Source: Chlorobium sp.
Lineage (GTDB): Bacteria > Bacteroidota > Chlorobiia > Chlorobiales > Chlorobiaceae
Assembly: GCA_028277225.1 (NCBI GenBank)
Contig: JANQHB010000069.1
Span: 1 to 64,000 of the forward strand
Reading direction: 5' to 3'
Length of the DNA stretch: 64,000 nucleotides
Below the pieces are notes generated by a model. It did not search any database, had not been told where the DNA came from, and saw only the letters and a program-made list of their open reading frames with translations. The position numbers were made by a program, and so were the translations under genes. This document shows, in pieces, positions 27,581 to 35,592 of this stretch. Every line of letters begins with the position of its first letter. The first letter of the stretch is position 1.

Positions 27581-28609
27581 TTATACTGAAAAACCGCCAA
27601 TCCACCGCCCTATCCGCCTTGCAGCAGAAAAACTTCCCCATGCAAGAACAGCCAGTCGCTCTTCTTCAGCCGGATACCTGTTCACAAAATCCGCCATCAT
27701 ATCGTCTGTCACACGGTATGGAGCAAGTGCGGCAAACAATGCCATTGCAGCGGCAGTCCTTTCCGCCCCGCCGTATTCACTGATGCACTCTATCGGCAGA
27801 GGATTGCCCGGCCCGAAGACGCTGCCGTCCCATGCATCGAGAGCACCGGAAACAGATGCTCTGACCGGTTTTGAAAGAACCGTTTCCGCTGCATGATCGA
27901 CCGCCCGGGAAAAAGCGGCATATGCTCCGGCTATACACGGTGAGGATTTCGACCAGCCGAGATCGAACGGCAGATCAGATGCCGGCAGCAGAGCAAGCGA
28001 TGCACAAGGCTCCTTATTCAGCCGGACCGCCTTGCTGAAAAAAAAAGCGGCCATGCGCTGCGCCATTCTTTTCAGGATACCTTTTTGAAAAGGCAGAGGT
28101 GATGTGCCAAGCAAGATGGTCACCATACGATTGATGTAATGAAACAGAACGGCCGTACCGATGTATTCAGGTGCTTCCCTGGCAGAAAAGGGTGGCGAAT
28201 GCAACGGTGAAGAACCTGGTGAAAGGGTTGCGGCAGCCCATCTCGCCGCAGTTCCAATCTCCGGATCATCGATATCGTCATATCGCCCTTCAAGGATTTG
28301 CGAAGAATAATCCTTTCCGGAGGATGCAAGCATCATGATATTATGGGCATCGACACAGTACGGGCATCGATTGATGAGGGAAACGGTTGACGCCACTGCC
28401 TCTTTCACATCACGCCGGACAGTACCGGCAAGCAGGGACTCCCTGCAAGCCATCCATGCTCCTGCCTGCAGCTCCGGCAGAGGCAGATGCAGCGTAAAGG
28501 GTTCAACAGCAGCACCGAATTCAAGCTTTATCTGACGTAGTGTTTTTTTTACAAGCAACCTGTCATCAGCAGAGGGTGCAGTCGTCTGTTGCAAATATCC
28601 GGTTTTCAT
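27581..28609 (-). CDS. AhpD/carboxymuconolactone-decarboxylase-like protein
   Basis: This 342-residue protein contains the alkylhydroperoxidase-D type active-site segment STVSLINRCPYCVDAHNIMML near residue 95. The CxxC-x2-H motif gives these all-helical proteins thiol-disulfide or peroxidase activity. The family unit is about 150-180 residues. Here the second half is also helical and Ala-rich but has no second CxxC, so it may be a degenerate duplicated domain. I start at MKTGYLQQT (28609), whose ATGA overlaps the stop of the upstream membrane-protein gene. Substrate unknown. Confidence 0.75.
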   Translation of the reverse strand: MKTGYLQQTTAPSADDRLLVKKTLRQIKLEFGAAVEPFTLHLPLPELQAGAWMACRESLLAGTVRRDVKEAVASTVSLINRCPYCVDAHNIMMLASSGKDYSSQILEGRYDDIDDPEIGTAARWAAATLSPGSSPLHSPPFSAREAPEYIGTAVLFHYINRMVTILLGTSPLPFQKGILKRMAQRMAAFFFSKAVRLNKEPCASLALLPASDLPFDLGWSKSSPCIAGAYAAFSRAVDHAAETVLSKPVRASVSGALDAWDGSVFGPGNPLPIECISEYGGAERTAAAMALFAALAPYRVTDDMMADFVNRYPAEEERLAVLAWGSFSAARRIGRWIGGFSV

Positions 28610-29100
28610 GAACGATTGTCCTGCATAAGAGCAGCTATGCAAAAACCGTCGGCAAAGGCAATACATGCCCAGAAAACAAGCTCCAGCAGAAGAAGCTGCA
28701 ACGGCTCACCAAACATGTTGAACGGCGTGAAAAACTCCCAGAAAAGAAAGGCCATAAGGAAAACGATCAACGAAAACCTCACCCCTCTTTCCAGGAGGCC
28801 GGCAGGCCATGCAGATGCAATTGAACGGAAAACATAAGCATGGATGATGCCGAAAAGTACAATCCCGGCAATAATAGGTGTCGGAGTGTCGACAACCAGC
28901 GGTATCGGCTCGATTTCAGTCCAGACAGCAATGAGTTTGCTGCTTTGTACCGGTGATTCAAGAAGTATGCCGCCACCATCCCATCCGAAACCGAGAAGCC
29001 GGAATGTCAGGAGCATAACCACATTCATTGCAACACCGCCGGCAAGTCCGGCAAGGATCGTTCTGCCATGAGTTGTTTTCGTGCCGGCATCGTTTTCCAT
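28606..29100 (-). CDS. Hypothetical four-helix membrane protein
   Basis: I do not recognise this family. The protein has 164 residues from the ATG at 29100, which has a GGGAGG site directly upstream. Four hydrophobic segments are visible: TILAGLAGGVAMNVVMLLTF, PIIAGIVLFGIIHAYVFRSI, FSLIVFLMAFLFWEFF and LLLLELVFWACIAFADGFCI. The first segment with its glycines resembles a family of small bacterial membrane proteins of unknown role. It overlaps the AhpD-like gene by 4 bp, so the two are co-translated. Confidence 0.75.
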   Translation of the reverse strand: MENDAGTKTTHGRTILAGLAGGVAMNVVMLLTFRLLGFGWDGGGILLESPVQSSKLIAVWTEIEPIPLVVDTPTPIIAGIVLFGIIHAYVFRSIASAWPAGLLERGVRFSLIVFLMAFLFWEFFTPFNMFGEPLQLLLLELVFWACIAFADGFCIAALMQDNRS

Positions 29101-29154
29101 AATCCTCCCGGATACGTGCGTCACAATGAAAATTTCTTCCCGATGAACGGGCGC

Positions 29155-29622
29155 TCATATCTGCCGGAACAGGTTGACCATTTCAATTGCAGCAAGTGCT
29201 GCGTCGAAGCCCTTGTTTCCTGCCTTGGTTCCGGCACGCTCGATCGCCTGTTCGAGGTTGTCGGTTGTCAGAACACCGAATGATATGGGGATCATTGTCT
29301 CGAGCCCGGCCTGGGCGACACCTTTCGTCGCTTCTGCGGCAATCACATCATAATGGGATGTCGCTCCGCGAATAATCGCTCCCAGCGTCACCACAGCATC
29401 AAAACGCCCGGTCAATGCCGTTTTTTTGGCTGCGGCAGGCAGCTCGAAAGCTCCTGGACACTTGACAATTTCAATATTATCCTCCGTTCCACCATGCCTG
29501 AGAATGCAGTCGATGGCTCCCTCTGCAAGTTTCTGGCCGATGAAATCGTTGAAACGTGAGACAACAAGGGCAAACCTTGTATTTTTTGCATCAAGCGTCC
29601 CTTCTGTTGTTTTTATGGGCAT
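29155..29622 (-). CDS. ribH: 6,7-dimethyl-8-ribityllumazine synthase
   Basis: RibH condenses the pyrimidinedione and the four-carbon phosphate to make lumazine, the riboflavin precursor. The 155-residue protein has all family motifs: VVSRFNDFIGQKLAEGA, VKCPGAFELP, LGAIIRGATSHYDVIAAEA with the catalytic His, and PISFGVLTTDNLEQAIERAG. No FMN riboswitch is visible upstream. Its neighbour gmhA is 32 bp upstream on the same strand and may be co-transcribed. Confidence 0.97.
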   Translation of the reverse strand: MPIKTTEGTLDAKNTRFALVVSRFNDFIGQKLAEGAIDCILRHGGTEDNIEIVKCPGAFELPAAAKKTALTGRFDAVVTLGAIIRGATSHYDVIAAEATKGVAQAGLETMIPISFGVLTTDNLEQAIERAGTKAGNKGFDAALAAIEMVNLFRQI

Positions 29623-29653
29623 AGTCTTTGAGTTATTATTAACAAGTCTTTTT

Positions 29654-30286
29654 TCAACAATATCCCATGATATGTTCGATGCAATCGATCATGGCATGTC
29701 CGACAGCTATATGGCACTCCTGGACACGATCTGCGGCTTCTGCATAGGGAACAGTCAGAAAAAGGTCGGCGACTTCCCGGACAGATCCTCCATCCCCGCC
29801 AAGAAGCGCAAGAGTATGCATTCCCTGCATTCGCCCACGTTCGAGAGCCTTTTTGATATTCACACTTTTTCCGCTGGTCGAGATTCCAAGGATCACATCA
29901 CCTTCAGTCCCGTACGCTTCAACGAGGCGGGCAAAAACTTCGTCGTAACCAAGATCGTTGGCCCCCGCAGTAAGGGCCGATGTGTCGGTTGAAAGCGCTA
30001 TCGCCGGCAACGCACGTCTCTGAACGCTCTTTCGATAACGAACGGTAAGTTCGGTAGCAATATGCTGTGCGTCGGCAGCGCTTCCCCCGTTGCCGCATAA
30101 CAGCAGCTTGTGCCCTCCTGAAAATGCATTGGCAACAAGACGGGCCATTGCGACAACAACATTTCCCTGCGTTTCGGCAACTTTCAGCTTGAGTTGCGCA
30201 CTGCTTTCAAGGGCAGCCCTGACACGCTCCTCCATCAGGACATCCTGATCCGATGCATGTAACGAACTTGCGGGGACATTCTCCAT
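29654..30286 (-). CDS. gmhA: Phosphoheptose (sedoheptulose-7-phosphate) isomerase
   Basis: GmhA is a SIS-domain isomerase that opens the heptose pathway for the lipopolysaccharide core. LLLCGNGGSAADAQHIATEL and LGISTSGKSVNIKKALERG are the sugar-phosphate loops, and ECHIAVGHAMIDCIEHI contains the C-terminal catalytic His. I start at MENVPASSLHAS (30286); the longer frame begins with TTG. The enzyme implies a heptose-containing LPS. It is followed by ribH. Confidence 0.93.
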   Translation of the reverse strand: MENVPASSLHASDQDVLMEERVRAALESSAQLKLKVAETQGNVVVAMARLVANAFSGGHKLLLCGNGGSAADAQHIATELTVRYRKSVQRRALPAIALSTDTSALTAGANDLGYDEVFARLVEAYGTEGDVILGISTSGKSVNIKKALERGRMQGMHTLALLGGDGGSVREVADLFLTVPYAEAADRVQECHIAVGHAMIDCIEHIMGYC

Positions 30287-30470
30287 ACTTTTCTGCAACT
30301 GGCTGGTTATTTCTTTATTTACCGAGTGTCAATATAGTAAATCTTCACGGCAACCCGTCAGGGGCAGCGGCCATGACTCCGGATCCGGTCACCTTCAACT
30401 GACGCTACCCTGATACTCTGCATTTTCTTACTTTACTGGAAAGAACCATTCATAACCAGGCCTTTGTAAC

Positions 30471-31358
30471 ATGAACAAAATTCTTGTTCCGACCGATTTT
30501 TCCACTCCGGCCTCCTATGCTTTCGATGTTGCCGTCGGCATTGCAAGAAAAAGCGGAGCATCGCTTCATCTCTATCACGTCATAGAGATTCCCGATCACC
30601 CCGAGATCACCGACATCATTGCCTATAAAGCGCTCGGCGACAGGAACATACTTGAAGAGATAGAAAAAAAACTTGCCGATACAGCAGAATGCGATGAATG
30701 CTCCGATATCGATATCACCTGGTCACTTGATTTCGATACTCCCTATAAAAAAATCACGTCCAAAGCCGACAAGGAAAGCTGCGACCTGATAGTAATCGGT
30801 TCTCACGGCAGGCAACGAGCCCAAAAACTTTTGCTGGGTTCAACCACGGAGAAAGTCATCCAACACGCATCATGCCCGGTTCTGACCATAAAGGAACCGG
30901 TCTCCCTTTTTGCTCCTTCATCCATCGTCTTCGGCTCAAACTTCTACGGGGAAATATCCGTCGGCTTTGAGTCTCTTATGGATTTTGCACGACTGTATGA
31001 TTCCACGCTGCACCTTCTCAAGGTCAACACCCGGTCGCACTTTGAAACAACGCGTTACAGCAGAGCATTGATTGAACGCTTCGCAGAAGAACAGAAACTG
31101 GACAACTATACCATCAATATCTATAACGATGAGAGTGAAGAGGAAGGGATCGTCCATTTTGCCCGCGAAATTCAGGCCGACATGATCTGTGTTCCCACGC
31201 ATGGAAAAACCGGTCTAGCTCACCTCATAAGCGGCAGTATTGCCGAAAGCGTCTCGGAACATGCGTTCCGTCCGGTATTGACCTACAAGATAAAACAGGT
31301 AACTATCGAATACGGGGTCATTGCTCCTTTCCGGAAGCCGGATCCCCCGAATCCTTGA
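30471..31358 (+). CDS. Universal stress protein with two tandem UspA domains
   Basis: The 295-residue cytoplasmic protein holds two complete UspA folds. Domain 1 (residues 1-145) begins KILVPTDFSTPASYAFDVAV and has the ATP-binding signature GSHGRQRAQKLLLGSTTEKV. Domain 2 begins near SSIVFGSNFYGEISVG and ends THGKTGLAHLISGSIAESV. Both carry the G-x2-G-x9-G(S/T) nucleotide motif. Its last 41 bp overlap the 3' end of the convergent potassium-channel gene. Confidence 0.92.
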   Translation: MNKILVPTDFSTPASYAFDVAVGIARKSGASLHLYHVIEIPDHPEITDIIAYKALGDRNILEEIEKKLADTAECDECSDIDITWSLDFDTPYKKITSKADKESCDLIVIGSHGRQRAQKLLLGSTTEKVIQHASCPVLTIKEPVSLFAPSSIVFGSNFYGEISVGFESLMDFARLYDSTLHLLKVNTRSHFETTRYSRALIERFAEEQKLDNYTINIYNDESEEEGIVHFAREIQADMICVPTHGKTGLAHLISGSIAESVSEHAFRPVLTYKIKQVTIEYGVIAPFRKPDPPNP

Positions 31359-32181
31359 GCGGCTCTCCGCACTCCTTGCAGAACCTGGCGTCATGGTCAT
31401 GCTCTATGGTGTTACAACAGGTATTGATCCTTGCTATCTCCCGGTGCAGCTGCTCGTTCATTGAAGCCATTTCAGCCGAGACAATACCTGTAGGCACTGC
31501 AATGACACTGTAGCCGATGATCATGAGAAACGCCGCAAGTGCCTTTCCAGGGATCGTCTGGGGTATTATATCGCCGTATCCGACCGTGGTAATGGTGACG
31601 ATTGCCCAGTAGACACCCTCGAAAATGCTGTGAAAACCGTGTGCTTCACCTTCTATGAGATACATCAGTGAACCGATAATGCTGACGGTAACCAGCACAA
31701 AAAAGAGAAAAAACAGGATCTTTCTACTGGAAGCCATCAAAGCGTTACGGACGTACTCTCCTTCCTTGACAAATTTCACGAGTTTGAGCAGCCTGAAAAT
31801 ACGCAGCACCCTGAAAAACCGGATCACCAGAAGGTATTGCGTTCCGGGGAAAAACAGGCTGAAATAGGTAGGCAGGATCGAAAGCAGATCGATGATCCCG
31901 AAAAAACTTCTCATATAACGAAGCTTTCTGGAAGCCACGTAAATCCTCAGGCCGTATTCTATGGTAAAAAGAATGGTAAAAAACCATTCAAGACCATAGA
32001 ATATACCGCCATACGCACTATGGATGCCTGGTACGCTGTCAAGCATGACGATGATGACGCTCAACACGATCGCGCCGATAAGAAAAAGATCGAACAGCTT
32101 GGCTGGAACGGTATTGTAATCGAATATGATATGGGCAAGCGTCTCTTTGAAGGTTCTTCGAGGGGTCATAATGCCAGGCAT
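31318..32181 (-). CDS. Voltage-gated potassium channel (six-TM, Kv-like) with C-terminal zinc-ribbon-like tail
   Basis: This is a membrane channel subunit of 287 residues from MPGIMTPRRTF (32181). Six helices can be placed. S4 is FFRVLRIFRLLKLVKFV, with regularly spaced Arg and Lys, and the pore has the selectivity filter TITTVGYGDIIP. The C-terminal tail after S6 is unusual: it holds two Cys, a HDHD segment and CKECGEPL, which looks like a small metal-binding ribbon. The open frame runs on upstream to 32862, but that part is antisense to hemE and was left out. Confidence 0.9.
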   Translation of the reverse strand: MPGIMTPRRTFKETLAHIIFDYNTVPAKLFDLFLIGAIVLSVIIVMLDSVPGIHSAYGGIFYGLEWFFTILFTIEYGLRIYVASRKLRYMRSFFGIIDLLSILPTYFSLFFPGTQYLLVIRFFRVLRIFRLLKLVKFVKEGEYVRNALMASSRKILFFLFFVLVTVSIIGSLMYLIEGEAHGFHSIFEGVYWAIVTITTVGYGDIIPQTIPGKALAAFLMIIGYSVIAVPTGIVSAEMASMNEQLHREIARINTCCNTIEHDHDARFCKECGEPLKDSGDPASGKEQ

Positions 32182-32322
32182 TTTATCTTTTTGTTCCTTC
32201 TTCCTGCATGAGAACACCAGTACAGAACATGGCGGCATGAGGCCTCTGAACTGCTGCCGGGGAAAAAGCCGGTATGGTCTGACAGCAGAATCCGGACTCT
32301 TTTGAGAATATATAACGAAGCA

Positions 32323-32357
32323 AAAAAAACTCCGCTTCACCATCAGGCAAAGCGGAG
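32323..32357 (-). terminator. Rho-independent terminator of hemE
   Basis: Read on the minus strand, CTCCGCTT/AAGCGGAG with a 12-nt loop is followed by a run of at least six T. It lies about 30 nt beyond the hemE stop codon. Confidence 0.88.
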
Positions 32358-32386
32358 AAAAGAGAGAGAAGGAAATGTGAAAAGCT

Positions 32387-33442
32387 TCAGTGGTACTTCG
32401 TGCTTTCTTCCTTGACGAAATCAACGAGACATTTGAGATTTTCAGGATCCACATCCGGCAGGATACCGTGGCCGAGGTTGAAAATATGACCGGATGCATC
32501 GGTATGCTTGCCGAAGTGCTCGAGGATCTTCGAGGCTTCCGCCCTGATCTTGTCATGCGTACCATAGAGTACCGTCGGGTCCATGTTCCCCTGGAGTGCA
32601 ACCCTGTCGTTGAGCTCGGCACGTGCCTTGGCGATATCCATGTTCCAGCCCAATCCCATGGCGTCACAGCCGGTGTCGGCGATATCGGAAAGGATCGTAT
32701 TGCAATCCTTGGAGAAAACAATGACCGGTATGTCCGGATACTTTGTCTTGATGGCCTGGACACTTTCCTTGATATAGGGAAGCGCGAATTCCCGATAGTC
32801 ATCTTCGGAAAGAGCGCTGGCCCATGAATCGAAAATCTGAAGAGCATCAGCACCTGCTTCAACCTGCATCAGGAGATATTCCGTAATGACACTCGATATC
32901 TTGCTGAGAAGCATGTGTGCCATTTTCGGCTCGCGATACATCATTTTCTTGGCGAATGCATAATTCTTCGATCCGCCGCCTTCAACCGCGTAGGTAAAGA
33001 GCGTCCAGGCCGCGCCGGAAAATCCGATCAGCGGAACCCTGTTATCGAGCTCCTTCTTGGTCAGGCGAAGCGCGTCCATGACATAACCGAGTTTCTCATT
33101 GATATCGGGAATGATCAACCTGTCGATATCGACCTGTGAACGGATCGGAGGCGAAAGCCTGATTCCTTTTGATTCGATAATCTCGACATTCATGCCCATG
33201 GCTTCGTTGACAACAAGAATATCCGAGAAGATAATGGCTGCGTCAACACCAATGATATCAACGGGCTGGATGGTCACCTCAGCAGCAAGATCGGGTGTTT
33301 TACAAAGCGTCAGAAAGTCGGTTTTTTCCCTGACTGCGCGATACTCAGGCAAATATCTCCCTGCCTGTCGCATTACCCAGATTGGCGTTCTCGGGACAGG
33401 CTGCCGTTTCAGTGCCCGAAGAAAAAGATCATTTTTGAGCAT
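32387..33442 (-). CDS. hemE: Uroporphyrinogen III decarboxylase
   Basis: HemE removes four acetate carboxyls from uroporphyrinogen III to give coproporphyrinogen III, the branch towards haem and all chlorophylls. 351 residues. The N-terminal signature TPIWVMRQAGRYLPEYR with its catalytic Arg is present, followed by LIGFSGAAWTLFTYAVEGGG and the C-terminal FNLGHGILPDVDPE. Its own terminator follows, so it appears to be a single-gene unit. Confidence 0.97.
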   Translation of the reverse strand: MLKNDLFLRALKRQPVPRTPIWVMRQAGRYLPEYRAVREKTDFLTLCKTPDLAAEVTIQPVDIIGVDAAIIFSDILVVNEAMGMNVEIIESKGIRLSPPIRSQVDIDRLIIPDINEKLGYVMDALRLTKKELDNRVPLIGFSGAAWTLFTYAVEGGGSKNYAFAKKMMYREPKMAHMLLSKISSVITEYLLMQVEAGADALQIFDSWASALSEDDYREFALPYIKESVQAIKTKYPDIPVIVFSKDCNTILSDIADTGCDAMGLGWNMDIAKARAELNDRVALQGNMDPTVLYGTHDKIRAEASKILEHFGKHTDASGHIFNLGHGILPDVDPENLKCLVDFVKEESTKYH

Positions 33443-33629
33443 GCTCTGTTGCGAATGTTATGATGTTATGAAAAATTCCGCCCGCCGACGGTCATCTTAT
33501 CGGACGAGCGTCGATAAACAAAGTGCCAAGCTACGCTTTTTTGAGCGTTTTTGAAAACAGCCATTTAGCTCGACAAACCTGTCTAAAAAGGCTTATCCGG
33601 CTATCAAGCCATCCCGCGATCAAGCCTCC

Positions 33630-34478
33630 TTACGTCACGATATGACGTTTGATCCCCAACTGCCGATGGGTATATCCGAGCGCAAGCCCGACCATTTCCG
33701 AGAGATGGAAGACCGGAATGGACTTCCTGGTGTTGGTCTGCTTCAGCGCTTTGGACTGGTAGCCGTCAAGAACCGTATGGCAAAGCGGACATGGTGTCAC
33801 AATAAAATCAGCCTTGCCCTCGATGGCTTCCTCAAGTGATTCAGCTGCAAGACAAAGAGATTCCTCTTCAGCGACAAGAAGGGTATGGAAACCACAGCAC
33901 TTGTTTTTATGCTCATAGGGAATGACTTTTCCTCCCATCGCCTCGATGAGCTGGTCCATCGAGGTAGGTTCCAGCGGATCGTCTTTTCCAAGGACTGAAG
34001 AGGGGCGAAGAATATGGCAGCCGTAAAAAGGCGCGATCTTGTAATTGGTTAACGGTACCTTCGTTTTTTCGCGTATCGTCTCCAGACCGACATCCTCGGT
34101 GAGCACCCAGAGCAGGTGACGAACATCAGCCGTCCCCTTGTACTCAAGGCCTTCTTTTTTCAGAATACCGTTGACTTCATCGCGCAAGGCCTGAGACTCG
34201 TCAAGCTTCTGCTTTGCACTCCTGATCGTCAGAAGACAGGTGTTGCAGGAGGTCACCAGGTCAAGGCCCTGTTTTTCGGCAAGTGCTATGTTCCGCCCGT
34301 TGACAAAAGCGAAATGCCTGGGGCTCACATAGTCGAGGTTGCTGCCGCCGCAGCAGGTACTTTCATGCAGTTTTACAAAATCAATATCGAGATCGTTCTG
34401 CCAGAGCTCGATAGATTTGTCCAGTTCTTTGGTCATTGACTCATTGATGCAGCTGAGGTAATATGAATACCGCTTCAT
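33630..34478 (-). CDS. Succinate dehydrogenase/fumarate reductase subunit E (CCG-domain, heterodisulfide-reductase-B-like)
   Basis: This 282-residue protein has two CCG domains: STCCGGSNLDYVSPR in the first half, and YGCHILRPSS with NKCCGFHTLLVAEEE in the second. These cysteine-rich domains bind a non-cubane [4Fe-4S] cluster in HdrB and in SdhE of class E succinate:quinone reductases. It replaces the usual haem-b membrane anchor. It is the third gene of the sdhA-sdhB-sdhE unit on the minus strand. In green sulfur bacteria the complex serves fumarate reduction in the reductive TCA cycle. Confidence 0.88.
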   Translation of the reverse strand: MKRYSYYLSCINESMTKELDKSIELWQNDLDIDFVKLHESTCCGGSNLDYVSPRHFAFVNGRNIALAEKQGLDLVTSCNTCLLTIRSAKQKLDESQALRDEVNGILKKEGLEYKGTADVRHLLWVLTEDVGLETIREKTKVPLTNYKIAPFYGCHILRPSSVLGKDDPLEPTSMDQLIEAMGGKVIPYEHKNKCCGFHTLLVAEEESLCLAAESLEEAIEGKADFIVTPCPLCHTVLDGYQSKALKQTNTRKSIPVFHLSEMVGLALGYTHRQLGIKRHIVT

Positions 34479-34498
34479 ACCGCTACCCTCCTGATTGT

Positions 34499-35518
34499 TT
34501 ATTTGTTGCCCTTTTTGTCCCGCTTGACATGCTCGGTCATTTCCCGGAACTCCTCACGGAACTTCTTGATGCCTTTTGCCGGTTTGACCAGCGGCGGAGG
34601 GGGCGGTGTCCTGCGCTTCAGGATCATCTTGAAGGCCATCGGCAAGAGATTTTTCAACGTCCATCCCATACCGTTGGTCCTTATAGGCAGGGTTGCCTCG
34701 ACAAGCTTTCCTTTCTTCTCCAGATCTTCCATAAAGGCCTCGGCATGACGGGCTCCGCTTGTATCCTTGACACCGCGTGAGAGCAGCGCATCTTCCCGAA
34801 CACCGTGAATACCGTCCATGATGGGAATATTTTTCACACAGGTCTCCTGACACCGGTAGCAATGTGTGCAATCCCATACACCGTGATCCTTGACGAGTTC
34901 GGCGATGCGTATGTTGTGGGCACCATCACGGCTGTCGACATTCATCCGGTGTGATTTCAAAAGAACGGCAGGCCCGACGTACTCCTTGTGAGCTCTCAGA
35001 ATGGAACACTCCGACATACAGGAAGCACAGAGAATACAGTCAGTTGCCTTATCGTATTCCTGAAACTCCTCTTCGGCGATCAGAAACTCTTTTTCACCCA
35101 TTTTTTCTTCCGGCATCACCGACTCGACCCAGTTGGAGTATCGCTTCATCTTGTCGACCATCGGATCCATGTCGACAATAAGATCTTTGACGAGCGGCAT
35201 GTTTCGCAACGGCTCGACCTTGACCACATTCTCGATCTTGCATCGCTCCAGTTCATCCCAGACCTGGGTCGTACACGCAAGCTTGGAAATACCGTTGATC
35301 CGCATGCCGCATGAACCGCAGATACCGGCCTGGCAGAATGCCCTGAAGCTCACGGTAGCGTCAACATGCTCCTTGATGTAGTTCAAAGCCCTGAGAACGG
35401 TAATACCGCGCTCGACCGGAATGGTATAGTCATCAAAATAGGGCTTGTTATCCACCTGAGGATTGAACCGGCTGATCCGGAAAGTGATATCCCTCATTTC
35501 TTCTTTATGCTCTGCCAT
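34499..35518 (-). CDS. sdhB: Succinate dehydrogenase/fumarate reductase iron-sulfur subunit
   Basis: This is the electron-transfer subunit, 339 residues, about 100 longer than classical SdhB. The N-terminal plant-ferredoxin-like domain has CQAGICGSCGMRING for the [2Fe-2S] cluster. The C-terminal ferredoxin domain has CILCASCMSECSILRA and CTHCYRCQETCVKNIP. The extra Lys/Pro-rich C-terminal tail (residues 255-339) is characteristic of the class E type partnered by CCG-domain subunits. It is 20 nt upstream of the subunit E gene. Confidence 0.93.
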   Translation of the reverse strand: MAEHKEEMRDITFRISRFNPQVDNKPYFDDYTIPVERGITVLRALNYIKEHVDATVSFRAFCQAGICGSCGMRINGISKLACTTQVWDELERCKIENVVKVEPLRNMPLVKDLIVDMDPMVDKMKRYSNWVESVMPEEKMGEKEFLIAEEEFQEYDKATDCILCASCMSECSILRAHKEYVGPAVLLKSHRMNVDSRDGAHNIRIAELVKDHGVWDCTHCYRCQETCVKNIPIMDGIHGVREDALLSRGVKDTSGARHAEAFMEDLEKKGKLVEATLPIRTNGMGWTLKNLLPMAFKMILKRRTPPPPPLVKPAKGIKKFREEFREMTEHVKRDKKGNK

Positions 35519-35592
35519 AACTTACATCCTGCTGTATGTTACCAGTCTGAGTGTCCGCAATTTCCTTATGCAGCACCCCTCCTGATGTTTTT

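Noticed and set aside
29654..30298. GmhA as a DnaA-initiator-associating (DiaA) protein
   Set aside because: SIS-domain DiaA proteins look similar, but the ECHIAVGHAMID segment and length fit GmhA better. Some uncertainty remains.
32182..32862. N-terminal extension of the K+ channel frame to 514 residues
   Set aside because: The extra part is antisense to hemE and the hemE 3' region, is Arg/Ser-rich and lies before a normal channel start with its own ribosome-binding site.
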